From Streptomyces sp. NBC_00162 (GTDB taxonomy: Bacteria; Actinomycetota; Actinomycetes; Streptomycetales; Streptomycetaceae), in NCBI RefSeq assembly GCF_024611995.1, contig NZ_CP102509.1, positions 7,502,001-7,566,000 of the forward strand: DNA of 64,000 nt, given 5' to 3'. A model generated the notes under the pieces. It had not been told where the DNA came from, made no database searches, and saw only the letters and a list, made by a program, of their open reading frames with translations. Every line of letters begins with the position of its first letter. Position 1 is the stretch's first letter. Position numbers and translations under genes: made by a program. This document shows positions 16,207 through 25,726 of this stretch, in pieces.

Positions 16207-18062
16207 TCCGCCGAGCGGGTCCAGCCGATGGGTTCGAGGCGGGCGGCGTCGGCGGGGCGGTCCTCCGCGAAGAGGAGGCGGGCCGGTTCCGCCACGCGGA
16301 TGAGGTCCACGTAGACCCCGCGCCCCACATAGCGGCCGGTCGCCGTGTGGCGGAACCGCAGCCGGACCTCGCGGCCCGCCCAGGCGGCCGTGAGGGGGGC
16401 CTCCAGCCGGTGCCAGATGCGGCCGGACCAGCCGCCCGCCGAGCCCCGGGGCCAGGTCTCCGGGGCTCCGCCGGTGGACCGCAGCGTGCTGAACGGCAGC
16501 GGCTCCCAGTGCTCCCCGTCGGGCGAGGCCTCCAGGTGGAAGGCGCCCTCGCCGGGCACGGTGTCCCACCACACGGCGCAGCGCAGCCGGGCGGCGGCCG
16601 TCGCCGGGGTGAGCGGCGGCAGGTTCAGGGTGCCCGAGGCCCCCGGGGCGATCCCGGAGAACCAGGCCGGTCCGCCGTGCTTCGTGCGGACCGGGACGGC
16701 GCGGGCGAAGCGGTTGCCGACGGCCACCCGGGGCGCGCTGCCGGCCCGCCAGGTGCGGACGGGGTGCACGGAGTTGCCGAGCAGGATCAGGAAGGAGTCG
16801 GTGGAGGGGTCCAGGACGAGGGAGGTGCCGGTGAAGCCGGTGTGGCCGGCGGAGTGCGGGGTGGCCATGGCGCCCATGTACCAGTGCTGGTAGAGCTCGA
16901 AGCCCAGACCGTGGTCGTCGCCGGGGAAGGAGGTGTTGTAGTCGGTGAAGAGCAGTTCGACGGAGGCGGGGCGCAGGATGCGCCGGCCCGCGTAGGCCCC
17001 GCCGTCGAGGAGGGCTCGGGCGAGGACGGCCAGGTCGAAGGCGGTGCCGAAGACCCCGGCGTGGCCCGCGACTCCGCCGAGCGCGTACGCGTTCTCGTCG
17101 TGGACCTCCCCCCACACCAGCCCGCGGTCCAGGCCTGACCAGGGCGGGCGCTGCACCTCGGTGGCGGCCGTGACCCGGCGCCAGGAGCGCGGCGGGTTGT
17201 ACCGAGTGCGGTGCATCCCGAGCGGAGCGGTGATCTCGTCGTGGAGCAGGACATCCAGAGTGCGACCGGTGATCTGTTCCAGGAGCAGCTGGAGTGCGAT
17301 GAGGTTCAGGTCGGAGTACCGGTACACGGTCCCGGGAGTCTCCTGCGGACGCACCGACCACAGCAGCCTCAGCCGGCCCTCACGCGTGGGCTCCTGGTAG
17401 AACGGCGCCCACGAGCGCAGTCCCGAGGTGTGCGTGAGCAGCTGACGGACCGTGATCACCTCCTTGCCGCCCCCGGTGAACAGCGGCAGGTACCGGCACA
17501 CCGGAGCCTCCAGCTCCAGCCGGCCCCGCTCCATCTGCTGCACGGCCAGGACGGAGGTGAACAGCTTCGTCAGCGAGGCCAGGTCGAAGACGGTGTCCTC
17601 GGCCATCGCGATCCGCTCGGCCGCCGGGAACTCCCGCACCCGGTCGGTCCGGCCGTCGTAGTCCGCGTACCGCACGGCGTCGCCCATGGCGCGGTGCAGG
17701 GCGATGGTGCGGCCCCGGCCCGCGAGGACCACCGCACCGGCGTAGTAAGGGTGTTCGGGGGAGGGGCCCAGGAACCGCCGCGCCTCGTCCGCCACCCCCT
17801 CAAGGTGCCGGTCCAGCAGCCCGGCCTGGCGCGCGGATCCGTACCGCAGCCGAAGCCCCTGGAGCGCGCGCCGCTCGGCCGGGCCGCCCGCCGCCCCGGC
17901 GGAGCTGCCGGGCAGCGCGGCGTGCAGCACGAGCACCCCGCCGAGCGCGAGCAGCCGCGCCCCCAGGCGCCGCCGGCTCGGCCCCCCGCCGGGGCCGCCG
18001 GCTCCCTCGTGCCCCTTCTCGTCCGCAGTCCCGTCCGCCGTCCCGTCCCCCGTAGCACCCAT
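16203..18062 (-). CDS. Secreted serine hydrolase, class C beta-lactamase/esterase fold
   Basis: A protein of 619 residues. After a charged N-terminus a hydrophobic stretch (LLALGGVLVLHAALPGSSAGA, residues about 35-55) serves as signal or anchor. The beta-lactamase-type domain has SLTK (SxxK, near residue 163), YSDLN (Yx(N/D)) and HTGFTG replacing KTG, the pattern of penicillin-binding-like esterases and DD-peptidases. Residues about 480-600 form a jelly-roll-like domain with FHLEASPDGEHWEPLP. Its stop codon TAG lies in the CTAG target duplication of the IS: the duplication restored the stop, so the gene appears intact. Confidence 0.85.
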   Translation of the reverse strand: MGATGDGTADGTADEKGHEGAGGPGGGPSRRRLGARLLALGGVLVLHAALPGSSAGAAGGPAERRALQGLRLRYGSARQAGLLDRHLEGVADEARRFLGPSPEHPYYAGAVVLAGRGRTIALHRAMGDAVRYADYDGRTDRVREFPAAERIAMAEDTVFDLASLTKLFTSVLAVQQMERGRLELEAPVCRYLPLFTGGGKEVITVRQLLTHTSGLRSWAPFYQEPTREGRLRLLWSVRPQETPGTVYRYSDLNLIALQLLLEQITGRTLDVLLHDEITAPLGMHRTRYNPPRSWRRVTAATEVQRPPWSGLDRGLVWGEVHDENAYALGGVAGHAGVFGTAFDLAVLARALLDGGAYAGRRILRPASVELLFTDYNTSFPGDDHGLGFELYQHWYMGAMATPHSAGHTGFTGTSLVLDPSTDSFLILLGNSVHPVRTWRAGSAPRVAVGNRFARAVPVRTKHGGPAWFSGIAPGASGTLNLPPLTPATAAARLRCAVWWDTVPGEGAFHLEASPDGEHWEPLPFSTLRSTGGAPETWPRGSAGGWSGRIWHRLEAPLTAAWAGREVRLRFRHTATGRYVGRGVYVDLIRVAEPARLLFAEDRPADAARLEPIGWTRSAD

Positions 18063-18152
18063 GTCCGGCCCTCCTCTTCCCGACTTCGCCGCACGCTAGT
18101 GGGTATCTGCCCGTCCGTCGGCCACCGCCCGCACCGACCGGTCCGTAAAGAA

Positions 18153-18169
18153 TCTGACACTGCATCAGA
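18153..18169 (+). promoter_or_regulatory. 17-bp palindromic operator, box 1
   Basis: TCTGACACTGCATCAGA, inverted repeat TCTGA-N7-TCAGA, lies 43 bp before the flavoprotein start. It differs from the box before kstD, read on that gene's strand, at only two of 17 positions. Confidence 0.65.
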
Positions 18170-18212
18170 AAATCTCTTCCCTCGGCCGCCGGGCTGCGGC
18201 ATCCTGCCGCCC

Positions 18213-19319
18213 ATGGAGACGGAGCTGAGCAGAAAACTGGGCATCGAGCACGCCATCTTCGGCTTCACGCCCTTCCCGGCGGTCGCCGCCGCCATCACCA
18301 GGGCGGGCGGCTTCGGCGTGCTCGGCGCGGTCCGCTACACCGAGCCCGACGAACTCAAGCGCGACCTCGACTGGATGCAGGCACACACCGACGGCAAGCC
18401 CTACGGCCTCGACGTCGTCATGCCCGCCAAGAAGGCCGTCGACGGCGTCAGCGAATCCGACATCGAGGCGATGATCCCGGCCGGGCACCGCGCCTTCGTC
18501 CGCGAAACCCTGGCCAAACACCACGTTCCCGAGCTCGCCGAGGGTGAGGCCTCCGGCTGGCGGATCACCGGCTGGATGGAGCAGGTCGCCCGCAACCAGC
18601 TCGACGTCGCCTTCGACTACCCCATCAAACTCCTGGCGAACGCCCTGGGTTCCCCGCCCGTCGACGTCATCGCGCGCGCCCACGACCACGGCGTCCTCGT
18701 CGCCGCCCTCGCCGGCAGCGCCAAACACGCCCGCCGCCACGCCGAAGCCGGCATCGACATCGTCGTCGCCCAGGGCTACGAGGCCGGCGGCCACACCGGC
18801 GACATCGCCACCATGGTCCTCGTCCCCGAGATCGCCGAGGCCGTCGCCCCGCTCCCCGTCCTCGCCGCAGGCGGCATCGGCAGCGGCGAGCAGATCGCCG
18901 CCGGACTCGCCCTCGGCGCCCAGGGCGCCTGGCTCGGCTCCCTCTGGCTCACCACCACCGAGGCCGACCTCCACTCCCGCGCCCTCACCGCGAAGCTCCT
19001 CGCCGCCGGCTCCGGCGACACCGTCCGCTCGCGCGCCCTCACCGGCAAGCCCGCCCGCCAGCTGCGCACCGAGTGGACCGACGCCTGGGACGACCCGGAG
19101 GGCCCCGGCGCGCTCCCGATGCCCCTGCAAGGACTGCTCGTCGCCGAGGCCGTCTCCCGGATCCAGAAGTACGAGGTCCAGCCGCTGCTCGGCACCCCCG
19201 TCGGCCAGATCGTCGGCCGGATGAACACCGAACGCAGCGTCCAGGCCGTCTTCGACGACCTCACCAGTGGCTTCGAGCGCGCCATCGACCGCATCACCCG
19301 CATCGCCGGCCGAGCCTGA
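18213..19319 (+). CDS. Nitronate monooxygenase-type FMN oxidoreductase (Rv1533-like)
   Basis: A 368-residue FMN TIM-barrel protein. Family motifs are GGFGVLGAVRY near residue 32, AQGYEAGGHTGDIATMVLVP, VLAAGGIGSGEQIAAGLALGA and GSLWLTT. It is annotated in most genomes as nitronate monooxygenase, but members such as IpdC are reductases in steroid catabolism. From memory the sequence is closest to M. tuberculosis Rv1533, of unknown substrate. It is followed at 14 bp by an acyl-CoA ligase gene, and the shared operator with fadD19 and kstD argues for a steroid or CoA-thioester substrate. No clear ribosome site precedes the ATG. Confidence 0.85.
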   Translation: METELSRKLGIEHAIFGFTPFPAVAAAITRAGGFGVLGAVRYTEPDELKRDLDWMQAHTDGKPYGLDVVMPAKKAVDGVSESDIEAMIPAGHRAFVRETLAKHHVPELAEGEASGWRITGWMEQVARNQLDVAFDYPIKLLANALGSPPVDVIARAHDHGVLVAALAGSAKHARRHAEAGIDIVVAQGYEAGGHTGDIATMVLVPEIAEAVAPLPVLAAGGIGSGEQIAAGLALGAQGAWLGSLWLTTTEADLHSRALTAKLLAAGSGDTVRSRALTGKPARQLRTEWTDAWDDPEGPGALPMPLQGLLVAEAVSRIQKYEVQPLLGTPVGQIVGRMNTERSVQAVFDDLTSGFERAIDRITRIAGRA

Positions 19320-19333
19320 GAGGCGTGAGCAGC

Positions 19334-20884
19334 ATGACGGACCGACCCAACGGCTTCTGGGCGCAGGCTGCCGCCGACCCGGAGCGCACCGTCCTGGTCA
19401 CCCCCGAAGGCGAGGAATGGAGCGCCGGCCGCCTGCACGCCGACGTCAACCGCCTCGTGCACGGCCTGCGCGCCGCCGGTCTGGAGAAGGGGGACGTCTT
19501 CGCCGTCGTCCTCCCCAACGGCGTCGAGTTCCTCACCGCCTACCTCGCCGCCTCCCAGGCCGGCTTCTACCTCGTCCCCGTCAACCACCACCTCGTCGGC
19601 CCCGAGATCGCCTGGATCGTCTCCGACTCGGGCGCCAAGGTCCTCATCGCCCACGAGCGCTTCGCCGAGGCCGCCACCGCCGCGGCCGACGAGGCGGCCC
19701 TGCCCGCGAGCCACCGCTACGCCGTCGGAGAGGTCGCGGGCTTCCGGCCGTACGGGCGGCTCCTCGAGGGGCAGCCCGCGACGCCCCCGGGCGAGCGCAC
19801 CCTCGGCTGGGTCATGAACTACACCTCCGGGACCACCGGCCGCCCGCGCGGGATCCGCCGCCCGCTGCCCGGCAAGCTCCCGGAGGAGACGTACCTCGGC
19901 GGCTTCCTCGGCATCTTCGGCATCCGCCCCTTCGACGGCAACGTCCACCTGGTCTGCTCGCCGCTCTACCACACGGCCGTCCTCCAGTTCGCGGGCGCCG
20001 CCCTGCACATCGGGCACCCGCTGGTCCTGATGGACAGGTGGACGCCGCAGGAGATGCTGCGCCTGATCGACCGGCACGCCGCCACGCACACCCACATGGT
20101 CCCGACCCAGTTCCACCGGCTCCTCGCGCTCCCGCAGGAGACGAAGGACGCCTACGACGTCTCCTCGATGCGGCACGCCATCCACGGCGCCGCCCCCTGC
20201 CCCGACCACGTCAAGCGGGCGATGATCGACTGGTGGGGCCGGTGCGTGGAGGAGTACTACGCGGCGAGCGAGGGCGGCGGAGCCTTCGCCACCGCCGAGG
20301 ACTGGCTGAAGAAGCCGGGAACCGTCGGGAAGGCCTGGCCGATCAGCGAGCTCGCCGTCTTCGACGACGACGGCAACCGGCTGCCCGCCGGTGAACTCGG
20401 CACCGTCTACATCAAGATGAACACCGGCGGCTTCAGCTACCACAAGGACGAGGGCAAGACGAAGAAGAACCGCATCGGCGACTTCTTCACCGTCGGCGAC
20501 CTCGGGCTGCTGGACGAGGAGGGCTACCTCTTCCTCCGCGACCGCAAGATCGACATGATCATCTCGGGCGGAGTCAACATCTACCCGGCCGAGATCGAGT
20601 CGGCCCTGCTCACCCACCCGGCGGTCGCCGACGCCGCCGCCTTCGGCATTCCGCACGCCGACTGGGGCGAGGAGGTCAAGGCGGTCATCGAACCGGCGGA
20701 GGGCTTCGCGGCGGGCGACGCCCTGGCCACGGAGATCCTGCACCACTGCGAACGGCAGCTCGCCGGTTACAAGCGTCCCAAGACGGTCGACTTCATCGAG
20801 ACGATGCCGCGCGACCCGAACGGCAAGCTGTACAAGCGCCGGCTGCGCGATCCGTACTGGGAGGGCCACGAGCGCGCGATGTGA
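19334..20884 (+). CDS. Acyl-CoA synthetase (AMP-forming, FadD family)
   Basis: A 516-residue adenylate-forming ligase. The P-loop MNYTSGTTGRPRGIRR is near residue 160, the A4-A5 region HGAAPCPDHVKR and YYAASEGGGAF follows, then FFTVGDLGLLDEEGYLFL, and the hinge RKIDMIISGGVNIYPAEIE; the catalytic Lys is in PNGKLYKRRL. It activates a carboxylate to its CoA thioester; the sequence resembles FadD4-type ligases. The ATG is preferred to GTG at 19325 because GAGAGG (19318-19323) is well spaced from it. It is the second gene of the unit led by the flavoprotein. Confidence 0.9.
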   Translation: MTDRPNGFWAQAAADPERTVLVTPEGEEWSAGRLHADVNRLVHGLRAAGLEKGDVFAVVLPNGVEFLTAYLAASQAGFYLVPVNHHLVGPEIAWIVSDSGAKVLIAHERFAEAATAAADEAALPASHRYAVGEVAGFRPYGRLLEGQPATPPGERTLGWVMNYTSGTTGRPRGIRRPLPGKLPEETYLGGFLGIFGIRPFDGNVHLVCSPLYHTAVLQFAGAALHIGHPLVLMDRWTPQEMLRLIDRHAATHTHMVPTQFHRLLALPQETKDAYDVSSMRHAIHGAAPCPDHVKRAMIDWWGRCVEEYYAASEGGGAFATAEDWLKKPGTVGKAWPISELAVFDDDGNRLPAGELGTVYIKMNTGGFSYHKDEGKTKKNRIGDFFTVGDLGLLDEEGYLFLRDRKIDMIISGGVNIYPAEIESALLTHPAVADAAAFGIPHADWGEEVKAVIEPAEGFAAGDALATEILHHCERQLAGYKRPKTVDFIETMPRDPNGKLYKRRLRDPYWEGHERAM

Positions 20885-20912
20885 CGAGGAGTCCGGGCCC
20901 GGGCGCGGGCCC

Positions 20913-20935
20913 GGCCCGAGCGCGCGGCTCGGGCC
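20913..20935 (+). terminator. Stem-loop after the acyl-CoA synthetase gene
   Basis: GGCCCGAGC (20913-20921) and GCTCGGGCC (20927-20935) form a perfect 9-bp stem with a 5-base loop, 28 bp past the stop codon. There is no T-tract, as usual in this GC range. Confidence 0.6.
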
Positions 20936-21022
20936 CGGATTCCCCGTGAGAAGGGCCACGTCAGCGCTTCGTACGCGCGCCTTGCGGCGCACTGGAGGGA
21001 CAGATCTGGCAAGTTGGCTGAT

Positions 21023-22126
21023 ATGAGTACGGCAACACGCAGATCGCCCCTGACCGACTGGACCGTCCTGGTCCCCGTGGTGGCGCTCGTCGCGCTCGTC
21101 TTCAGCTGGGGACGCGATCTGCCCGCACTCGCGGTGGCACTGGTCTCCCTATGCCTCGCCGGGGCGGTGCTGGCCGCCGTGCACCACGCCGAGGTCGTCG
21201 CCCTCCGCGTAGGCGAACCCTTCGGCTCCCTGGTCCTGGCCGTCGCCGTCACCGTCATCGAAGTGGCGCTCATCGTCACCCTGATGGCCGACGGCGGAGA
21301 CAAGACCGCCTCCCTCGCCCGGGACACGGTCTTCGCCGCCGTCATGATCACCTGCAACGGCATCGTGGGCCTGTCCCTGCTCGTCGGCGCCCTGCGCAAC
21401 CGCGTCGCCGTCTTCAACGCGGAGGGCTCCGGCGCGGCGCTGGCCACCGTCGCGACCCTCGCCGTCCTCAGCCTCGTCCTGCCGACCTTCACCACCAGCA
21501 AGCCCGGCCCCGAGTTCTCCACCGCCCAGCTGGCGTTCGCCGCGGTGGCCTCGCTCGCCCTGTACGCACTGTTCGTCGCCGTCCAGACGGTCCGGCACCG
21601 GGACTACTTCCTGCCGGTGCACACCGGGCGGAGCCCCGGCGAGCCGGAAGACCACGCAGCGCCCCCCACCGCGCGCGCCGCCCTCATCAGCCTCGGCCTG
21701 CTGCTGGTCGCGCTCGTCGCGGTGGTCGGCAACGCCAAGGCCGTCTCCCCGACCATCGAGAAGGGCGTCGCCGACGCCGGCCTGCCCAACGCCGTCGTCG
21801 GTGTGATCATCGCCCTGCTCGTCCTGGCCCCGGAGACCCTGGCCGCGGTCCGTGCCGCCCGCCGCGACCGCGTCCAGACCAGCCTCAACCTGGCCTACGG
21901 CTCCGCCATCGCCAGCATCGGCCTGACCATCCCGGCCATCGCGCTTGCCTCGGTCTGGCTCTCGGGCCCGCTGCTGCTGGGCCTCGGCCCGATCCACATG
22001 GTGCTGCTCGCCCTGACCGTCGTGGTCAGCGCCCTCACCATCGCCCCGGGCCGAGCCACCCTGCTGCAGGGCGGCGTCCACCTCGTCCTGCTGGCCGCGT
22101 ACCTCTTCCTGGCCGTCAGCCCGTGA
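21023..22126 (+). CDS. chaA: Calcium/proton antiporter (ChaA family)
   Basis: A membrane protein of about 367 residues with roughly 11 hydrophobic segments. It carries the two repeated CaCA-type acidic signatures: VAVTVIEVALIVTLM in the first half and LLVLAPETLAAVRAARRDR in the second, each with the membrane-embedded Glu that carries the cation. It exports Ca or Na against protons. The ATG at 21023 was chosen; an in-frame TTG at 21014 would sit closer to the GGAGGG at 20995. It converges with the acylase gene. Confidence 0.85.
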   Translation: MSTATRRSPLTDWTVLVPVVALVALVFSWGRDLPALAVALVSLCLAGAVLAAVHHAEVVALRVGEPFGSLVLAVAVTVIEVALIVTLMADGGDKTASLARDTVFAAVMITCNGIVGLSLLVGALRNRVAVFNAEGSGAALATVATLAVLSLVLPTFTTSKPGPEFSTAQLAFAAVASLALYALFVAVQTVRHRDYFLPVHTGRSPGEPEDHAAPPTARAALISLGLLLVALVAVVGNAKAVSPTIEKGVADAGLPNAVVGVIIALLVLAPETLAAVRAARRDRVQTSLNLAYGSAIASIGLTIPAIALASVWLSGPLLLGLGPIHMVLLALTVVVSALTIAPGRATLLQGGVHLVLLAAYLFLAVSP

Positions 22127-22153
22127 GGGCCGCGGCCAGGAAGAGGAAACAGG

Positions 22154-24595
22154 TCACCGCCGCTCGCGCGGCCACACCACCTTCAGCTTCGGCGAGGTGA
22201 GGATGTCCCGCTCGCAGAACCTGGAGGTCACCCAGCGCTCCTGCGAGAACATCCGGGTCTGGTCGGCGTAGTACGGCGAGTTCGGGTTCGCCGACTGGCT
22301 GTACGTCAGCAGGGTGCGCGCCACCGGGCAGCGACCGCCATCCCAGCCGACCGCCTGGACGTGGCTGGACCCGTGCACGACCTCCGGATACCCGCCGGCC
22401 GCCGCGTTCCAGGGCGCCTCGATCTTGTTCCAGACACCGAGCGCCTCCGTGCCGCCGCCCACCGGCAGCTTCTGCCCGCCGCGGACCACGAACTGGTGTT
22501 CGCCCAGCGGGGCGTCCAGCGCGATCCCGGCGGCCCTCAGCTCCGCCACGGCGTCCGCCAGCGCCCGCCCGATCCCGGGCGCCGCCTGGTTGAGCGTACG
22601 GGGCGTGCGGACCGGATCGGCGGCCGAGAACGGCACCAGCCACAGGTCCTTGGCCGGGGTCGTCGCCGTCAGCTTGCGCCAGAACCGGTCGAAGAGCAGC
22701 GCGCCGCGGCTGGCGCTGTCGGCCGTGCGGTCCCAGCCCGCGAGTACCCCGCAGGCCGCCGAGACGTCCACCGTGGAGCCGTCGCTCGCCGTCGCACTGC
22801 CGCCCGGCAGGGCCGCGCAGGCCCGCGCCGCGTCGGCCGCCGCCAGGTCACCAGCCGGCACCCGGTTGGCGAACTGCTGCTTCTGCAGCTCGGCCACGGT
22901 CAGCCCGCCCTTCGCCGCCATCGCCGCGACGTCCTCGACCGCACCGCGCGTACGCAGGGAGCGCGGGGTGCCCACGTTGCCCCAGATCCGCTCGTAGCCG
23001 GTCAGCGGCCGGTCCGCATTGGCCAGCCAGGCACTGTCGTTGGAGTTCTCGGCGTACGGGGCGTCGCGCAGCGTCGGCGCCTTGCCCGGCCCGAAGACCC
23101 CCGGCTGTACGGCGTCCGGGTCCGCGCCGAGCGCGCAGTCGCCGCGCGCCCCGTCCAGCACGGCCAGCCCCGAGGCGGGGTACGTGGCCCTGCCCAGCGG
23201 TGTGGAGCAGCGGGCCGCGAGCTCGTCGGTGATCCGGGGGAGCACCTGGGACTGGGTGAAGAGGGTGCCGCCCGCCGAGTCCGCGGCCACGGTGTTGACC
23301 CAGGGCAGGCCCTGGGTGCGCCGCAGGGCGTCCTGGATCCCGGCCACCGAGCGGGCCTTGCCCATGGCGAGGGCGGTGTCGGAGCCGCGCAGGTTCGCCG
23401 CGTTGGGATCGTTCAGCGCGTACGCCGTACCGGCCGTCCAGGGCAGCGGCAGGCCCGCGCCGAGGTTCGAGACGACCGGTCCGTATCGGGTCCACCACTG
23501 GGTGCGGGTCACCGGATCGCCGCCCGCCACCGGGACGGTGACGCTCCGCCCGGTCATCTTCTCCGGCACTCCGTCGACCAGGTAGGCGGTCGGGTCGGCC
23601 GGATCGAGGGTGAGCTGGTGCAGGTTGACCGGTGTGCCGGTGGCCACGGTGTGGCTCCAGGCCACCTTCTCGTTGAAGCCGATGTTGACCACGGTGGTGC
23701 CGAGCAGGGAGCCGCCCGAGACGTTCAGCTCGCCCGGGATGGTCTGCTGCGACTGCCAGAAGCGGCGTCCGCCCTGCCAGGGGTAGTGCGGGTTGCCGAG
23801 CAGCAGACCGCTGCCGCTCGCCGTGGTGGAACCGGCGAAGGCCACCGCGTTGGAGCCCATGTCGTAGCGGGTGGTGTCGAAGAACTCCCGCGCCGCCTCG
23901 GCCGCGGCCGCCGGATCGGCCTCGGAAGGCGCCGCCGTACGGGCGCCCGCGCCGGCCGGGGCCGGAGCCGGGGGCTGGGCGGCGGTGATGCCGTCGATCC
24001 CGCGCCCCTGGCCGCCGAGGACCGAGACCGCGAAGCCGCGGGCGGCCACGTCGGTGGCGGTGACCGGGCGGATCCAGGCCGCACCCTTGCAGGCGGGGTC
24101 AGTGATCTTGTTCTGGGCGAGCCAGGCGTTGTATCCGGCGGCCCAGCCGCGCATCAGTTCTCGCAGGTCCTTGCTGGGACCGGCCGGAGCGGGCGTGGCC
24201 AGCAGCTTCTCGACCGTGCCGGCTTCCCGTACGCCCTTGAAGTACAGGTCGCTGGTGAGGTTCCGGGTGGCGGAGGACAGCGATCCGTCGGGCGCTGCGT
24301 CGGGGCCGAACCAGCGCGAGCGCTCACCGGCGACGGTCACGAACCCGTCGGCGAGCACGCACACCTGGTCGGCGGCCTGGGCCCAGCCGGTGCCGAAACC
24401 GAGGTGCGCGTAGTCGCGGGCGAGTATGTGCGGGATGCCGTTCTCCGTGTACCGGATGACGGCGGACAGACCCCCGCCGGACGGGCCGGCGTCCCCGGTG
24501 GCCGCGACGGCCTGCGGTATCGCGGCCGTCGTGGCGAGCAGCGCGGCGCCGGTGAGGGCGACGCGGCGGAGTATCGGGCGGGTGCGGAGCAACAT
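22154..24595 (-). CDS. Secreted penicillin acylase-family Ntn hydrolase
   Basis: About 813 residues. A signal peptide (LRRVALTGAALLATTAAIPQAVAA) is followed by the alpha chain (GIPHILARDYAHLGFGTGWAQAADQ), a spacer with Pro/Ala run, and the beta chain whose nucleophile Ser is in YDMGSNAVAFAG near residue 240. NPHYPW and IGFNEKVAWSHTVATG are conserved beta-chain motifs. Relatives include Streptomyces AhlM and aculeacin acylase, which deacylate N-acyl homoserine lactones, cyclic lipopeptides or penicillin V. The precursor matures by autocleavage outside the cell. GGGAGG is only one base before the ATG, so initiation at the next codon, TTG, is possible. Confidence 0.9.
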   Translation of the reverse strand: MLLRTRPILRRVALTGAALLATTAAIPQAVAATGDAGPSGGGLSAVIRYTENGIPHILARDYAHLGFGTGWAQAADQVCVLADGFVTVAGERSRWFGPDAAPDGSLSSATRNLTSDLYFKGVREAGTVEKLLATPAPAGPSKDLRELMRGWAAGYNAWLAQNKITDPACKGAAWIRPVTATDVAARGFAVSVLGGQGRGIDGITAAQPPAPAPAGAGARTAAPSEADPAAAAEAAREFFDTTRYDMGSNAVAFAGSTTASGSGLLLGNPHYPWQGGRRFWQSQQTIPGELNVSGGSLLGTTVVNIGFNEKVAWSHTVATGTPVNLHQLTLDPADPTAYLVDGVPEKMTGRSVTVPVAGGDPVTRTQWWTRYGPVVSNLGAGLPLPWTAGTAYALNDPNAANLRGSDTALAMGKARSVAGIQDALRRTQGLPWVNTVAADSAGGTLFTQSQVLPRITDELAARCSTPLGRATYPASGLAVLDGARGDCALGADPDAVQPGVFGPGKAPTLRDAPYAENSNDSAWLANADRPLTGYERIWGNVGTPRSLRTRGAVEDVAAMAAKGGLTVAELQKQQFANRVPAGDLAAADAARACAALPGGSATASDGSTVDVSAACGVLAGWDRTADSASRGALLFDRFWRKLTATTPAKDLWLVPFSAADPVRTPRTLNQAAPGIGRALADAVAELRAAGIALDAPLGEHQFVVRGGQKLPVGGGTEALGVWNKIEAPWNAAAGGYPEVVHGSSHVQAVGWDGGRCPVARTLLTYSQSANPNSPYYADQTRMFSQERWVTSRFCERDILTSPKLKVVWPRERR

Positions 24596-24775
24596 ACCTC
24601 CCAAGTAGCCTGCGGATGAGCGAGGTTGCCCGTGTGACGGGCGGTGCGTCCGTGCCCCCACACTCATGCAGGCTGCCTGATGGTCTGTCAACATCCCGTT
24701 TGGTATCGAAGCGGCGGCGGACGCGCGGGAAGGGCCGGAACCGGAACCGCCGGAACCCTCCCGCGCGAGGCCCGC

Positions 24776-25657
24776 CTACGGCGCCGGAGGCGATGCGGCG
24801 TCGAAGTCCGTGGACCGGCTGACCGGCTCCCAGGTACGGGCCTCCGCGCGGGCGGCCTCCGCGTGGGCCGTGATGAACTCGACCGCGTCGTTGCCCAGGA
24901 CCAGCCGCAGCGGCGTGACCTCGGCGTCCAGAGCGGCGAGGATCGCGGCGACGGCCTTGACCGGGTCGCCGGGCTGGTGGCCGTCGGTGGCCGGCAGCCC
25001 CTGACGCACCGGGCCGATCGCGTCCTGGTAGGCGGGCAGGGCCGCGGTGTGCCGCAGTGCGTTCCCGCCGGCGAAGCCCGTACGGAAGGAGCCGGGCTCC
25101 ACGATCAGCGTCTTGATGCCGAAGGCGGCGACCTCGGCCGCGAGCGCCTCGGTCAGGCCCTCCAGGGCGAACTTCGTCGCGCAGTAAGCCCCGACGCCGG
25201 GGAAGGCGAGGCGCCCGCCCATGCTGCTCATCTGCACCACCGCACCCGACTTCCGGGCCCGCATGTGGGGCAGCGCGGCCCGCGTGAGCGCCGCGGGGCC
25301 GAAGAAGTGCAGCTCCATCAGCTCACGGAGCTCGGCGTCGGAGGTCTCCTCCACGGCGCCGACCAGGCCCCGGCCGGCGTTGTTGACGAGGATGTCGATC
25401 CGCCCCCAGCGGTTCACGACCTCCGCGACGACCTCCTCGGCGCGCGCGATGTCCGTCACGTCCATCGCGAGCGGTAAGAGACGGTCGGGGTGGGCGGCCG
25501 CCAGGGCGGCGAGCGCGTCGGGGCGGCGGGCCCCCGCGACCACGGTGTCCCCGGCCGCGAGTGCGGCCTCGGTGAGCGTACGGCCGAAGCCGGACGAGGC
25601 CCCGGTGATCAGCCAGACCCGGCCCTCGGCCGTGGTCTCCAGGTCCTGAACAGACAT
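24776..25657 (-). CDS. Short-chain dehydrogenase/reductase (SDR)
   Basis: A classical SDR of 293 residues. The nucleotide motif TGASSGFG is near residue 19, DVTD and NNAGRG follow, and the catalytic Ser-Tyr-Lys is seen as SSMGG and YCATKFALEG. It resembles the oxidoreductase group often annotated as oxidoreductase/SDR with a C-terminal helix LGNDAVEFITAHAEA. The substrate is unknown. Two ATGs are adjacent; the second has better spacing from AGGGGGA. It is followed by a long spacer and then the acylase gene, with no sign of an operon. Confidence 0.88.
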   Translation of the reverse strand: MSVQDLETTAEGRVWLITGASSGFGRTLTEAALAAGDTVVAGARRPDALAALAAAHPDRLLPLAMDVTDIARAEEVVAEVVNRWGRIDILVNNAGRGLVGAVEETSDAELRELMELHFFGPAALTRAALPHMRARKSGAVVQMSSMGGRLAFPGVGAYCATKFALEGLTEALAAEVAAFGIKTLIVEPGSFRTGFAGGNALRHTAALPAYQDAIGPVRQGLPATDGHQPGDPVKAVAAILAALDAEVTPLRLVLGNDAVEFITAHAEAARAEARTWEPVSRSTDFDAASPPAP

Positions 25658-25726
25658 CATTCCCCCTGCGGGTGAAGGTGGTTGCCAGTGGTGCCCGTCC
25701 ATCCTGGCACCGCCGGACCCGCCGGG

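Noticed and set aside
22361..24619. 752-codon plus-strand open frame across the acylase gene
   Set aside because: The opposite frame has signal peptide, GSNA nucleophile and other acylase motifs; this one has no known domain.
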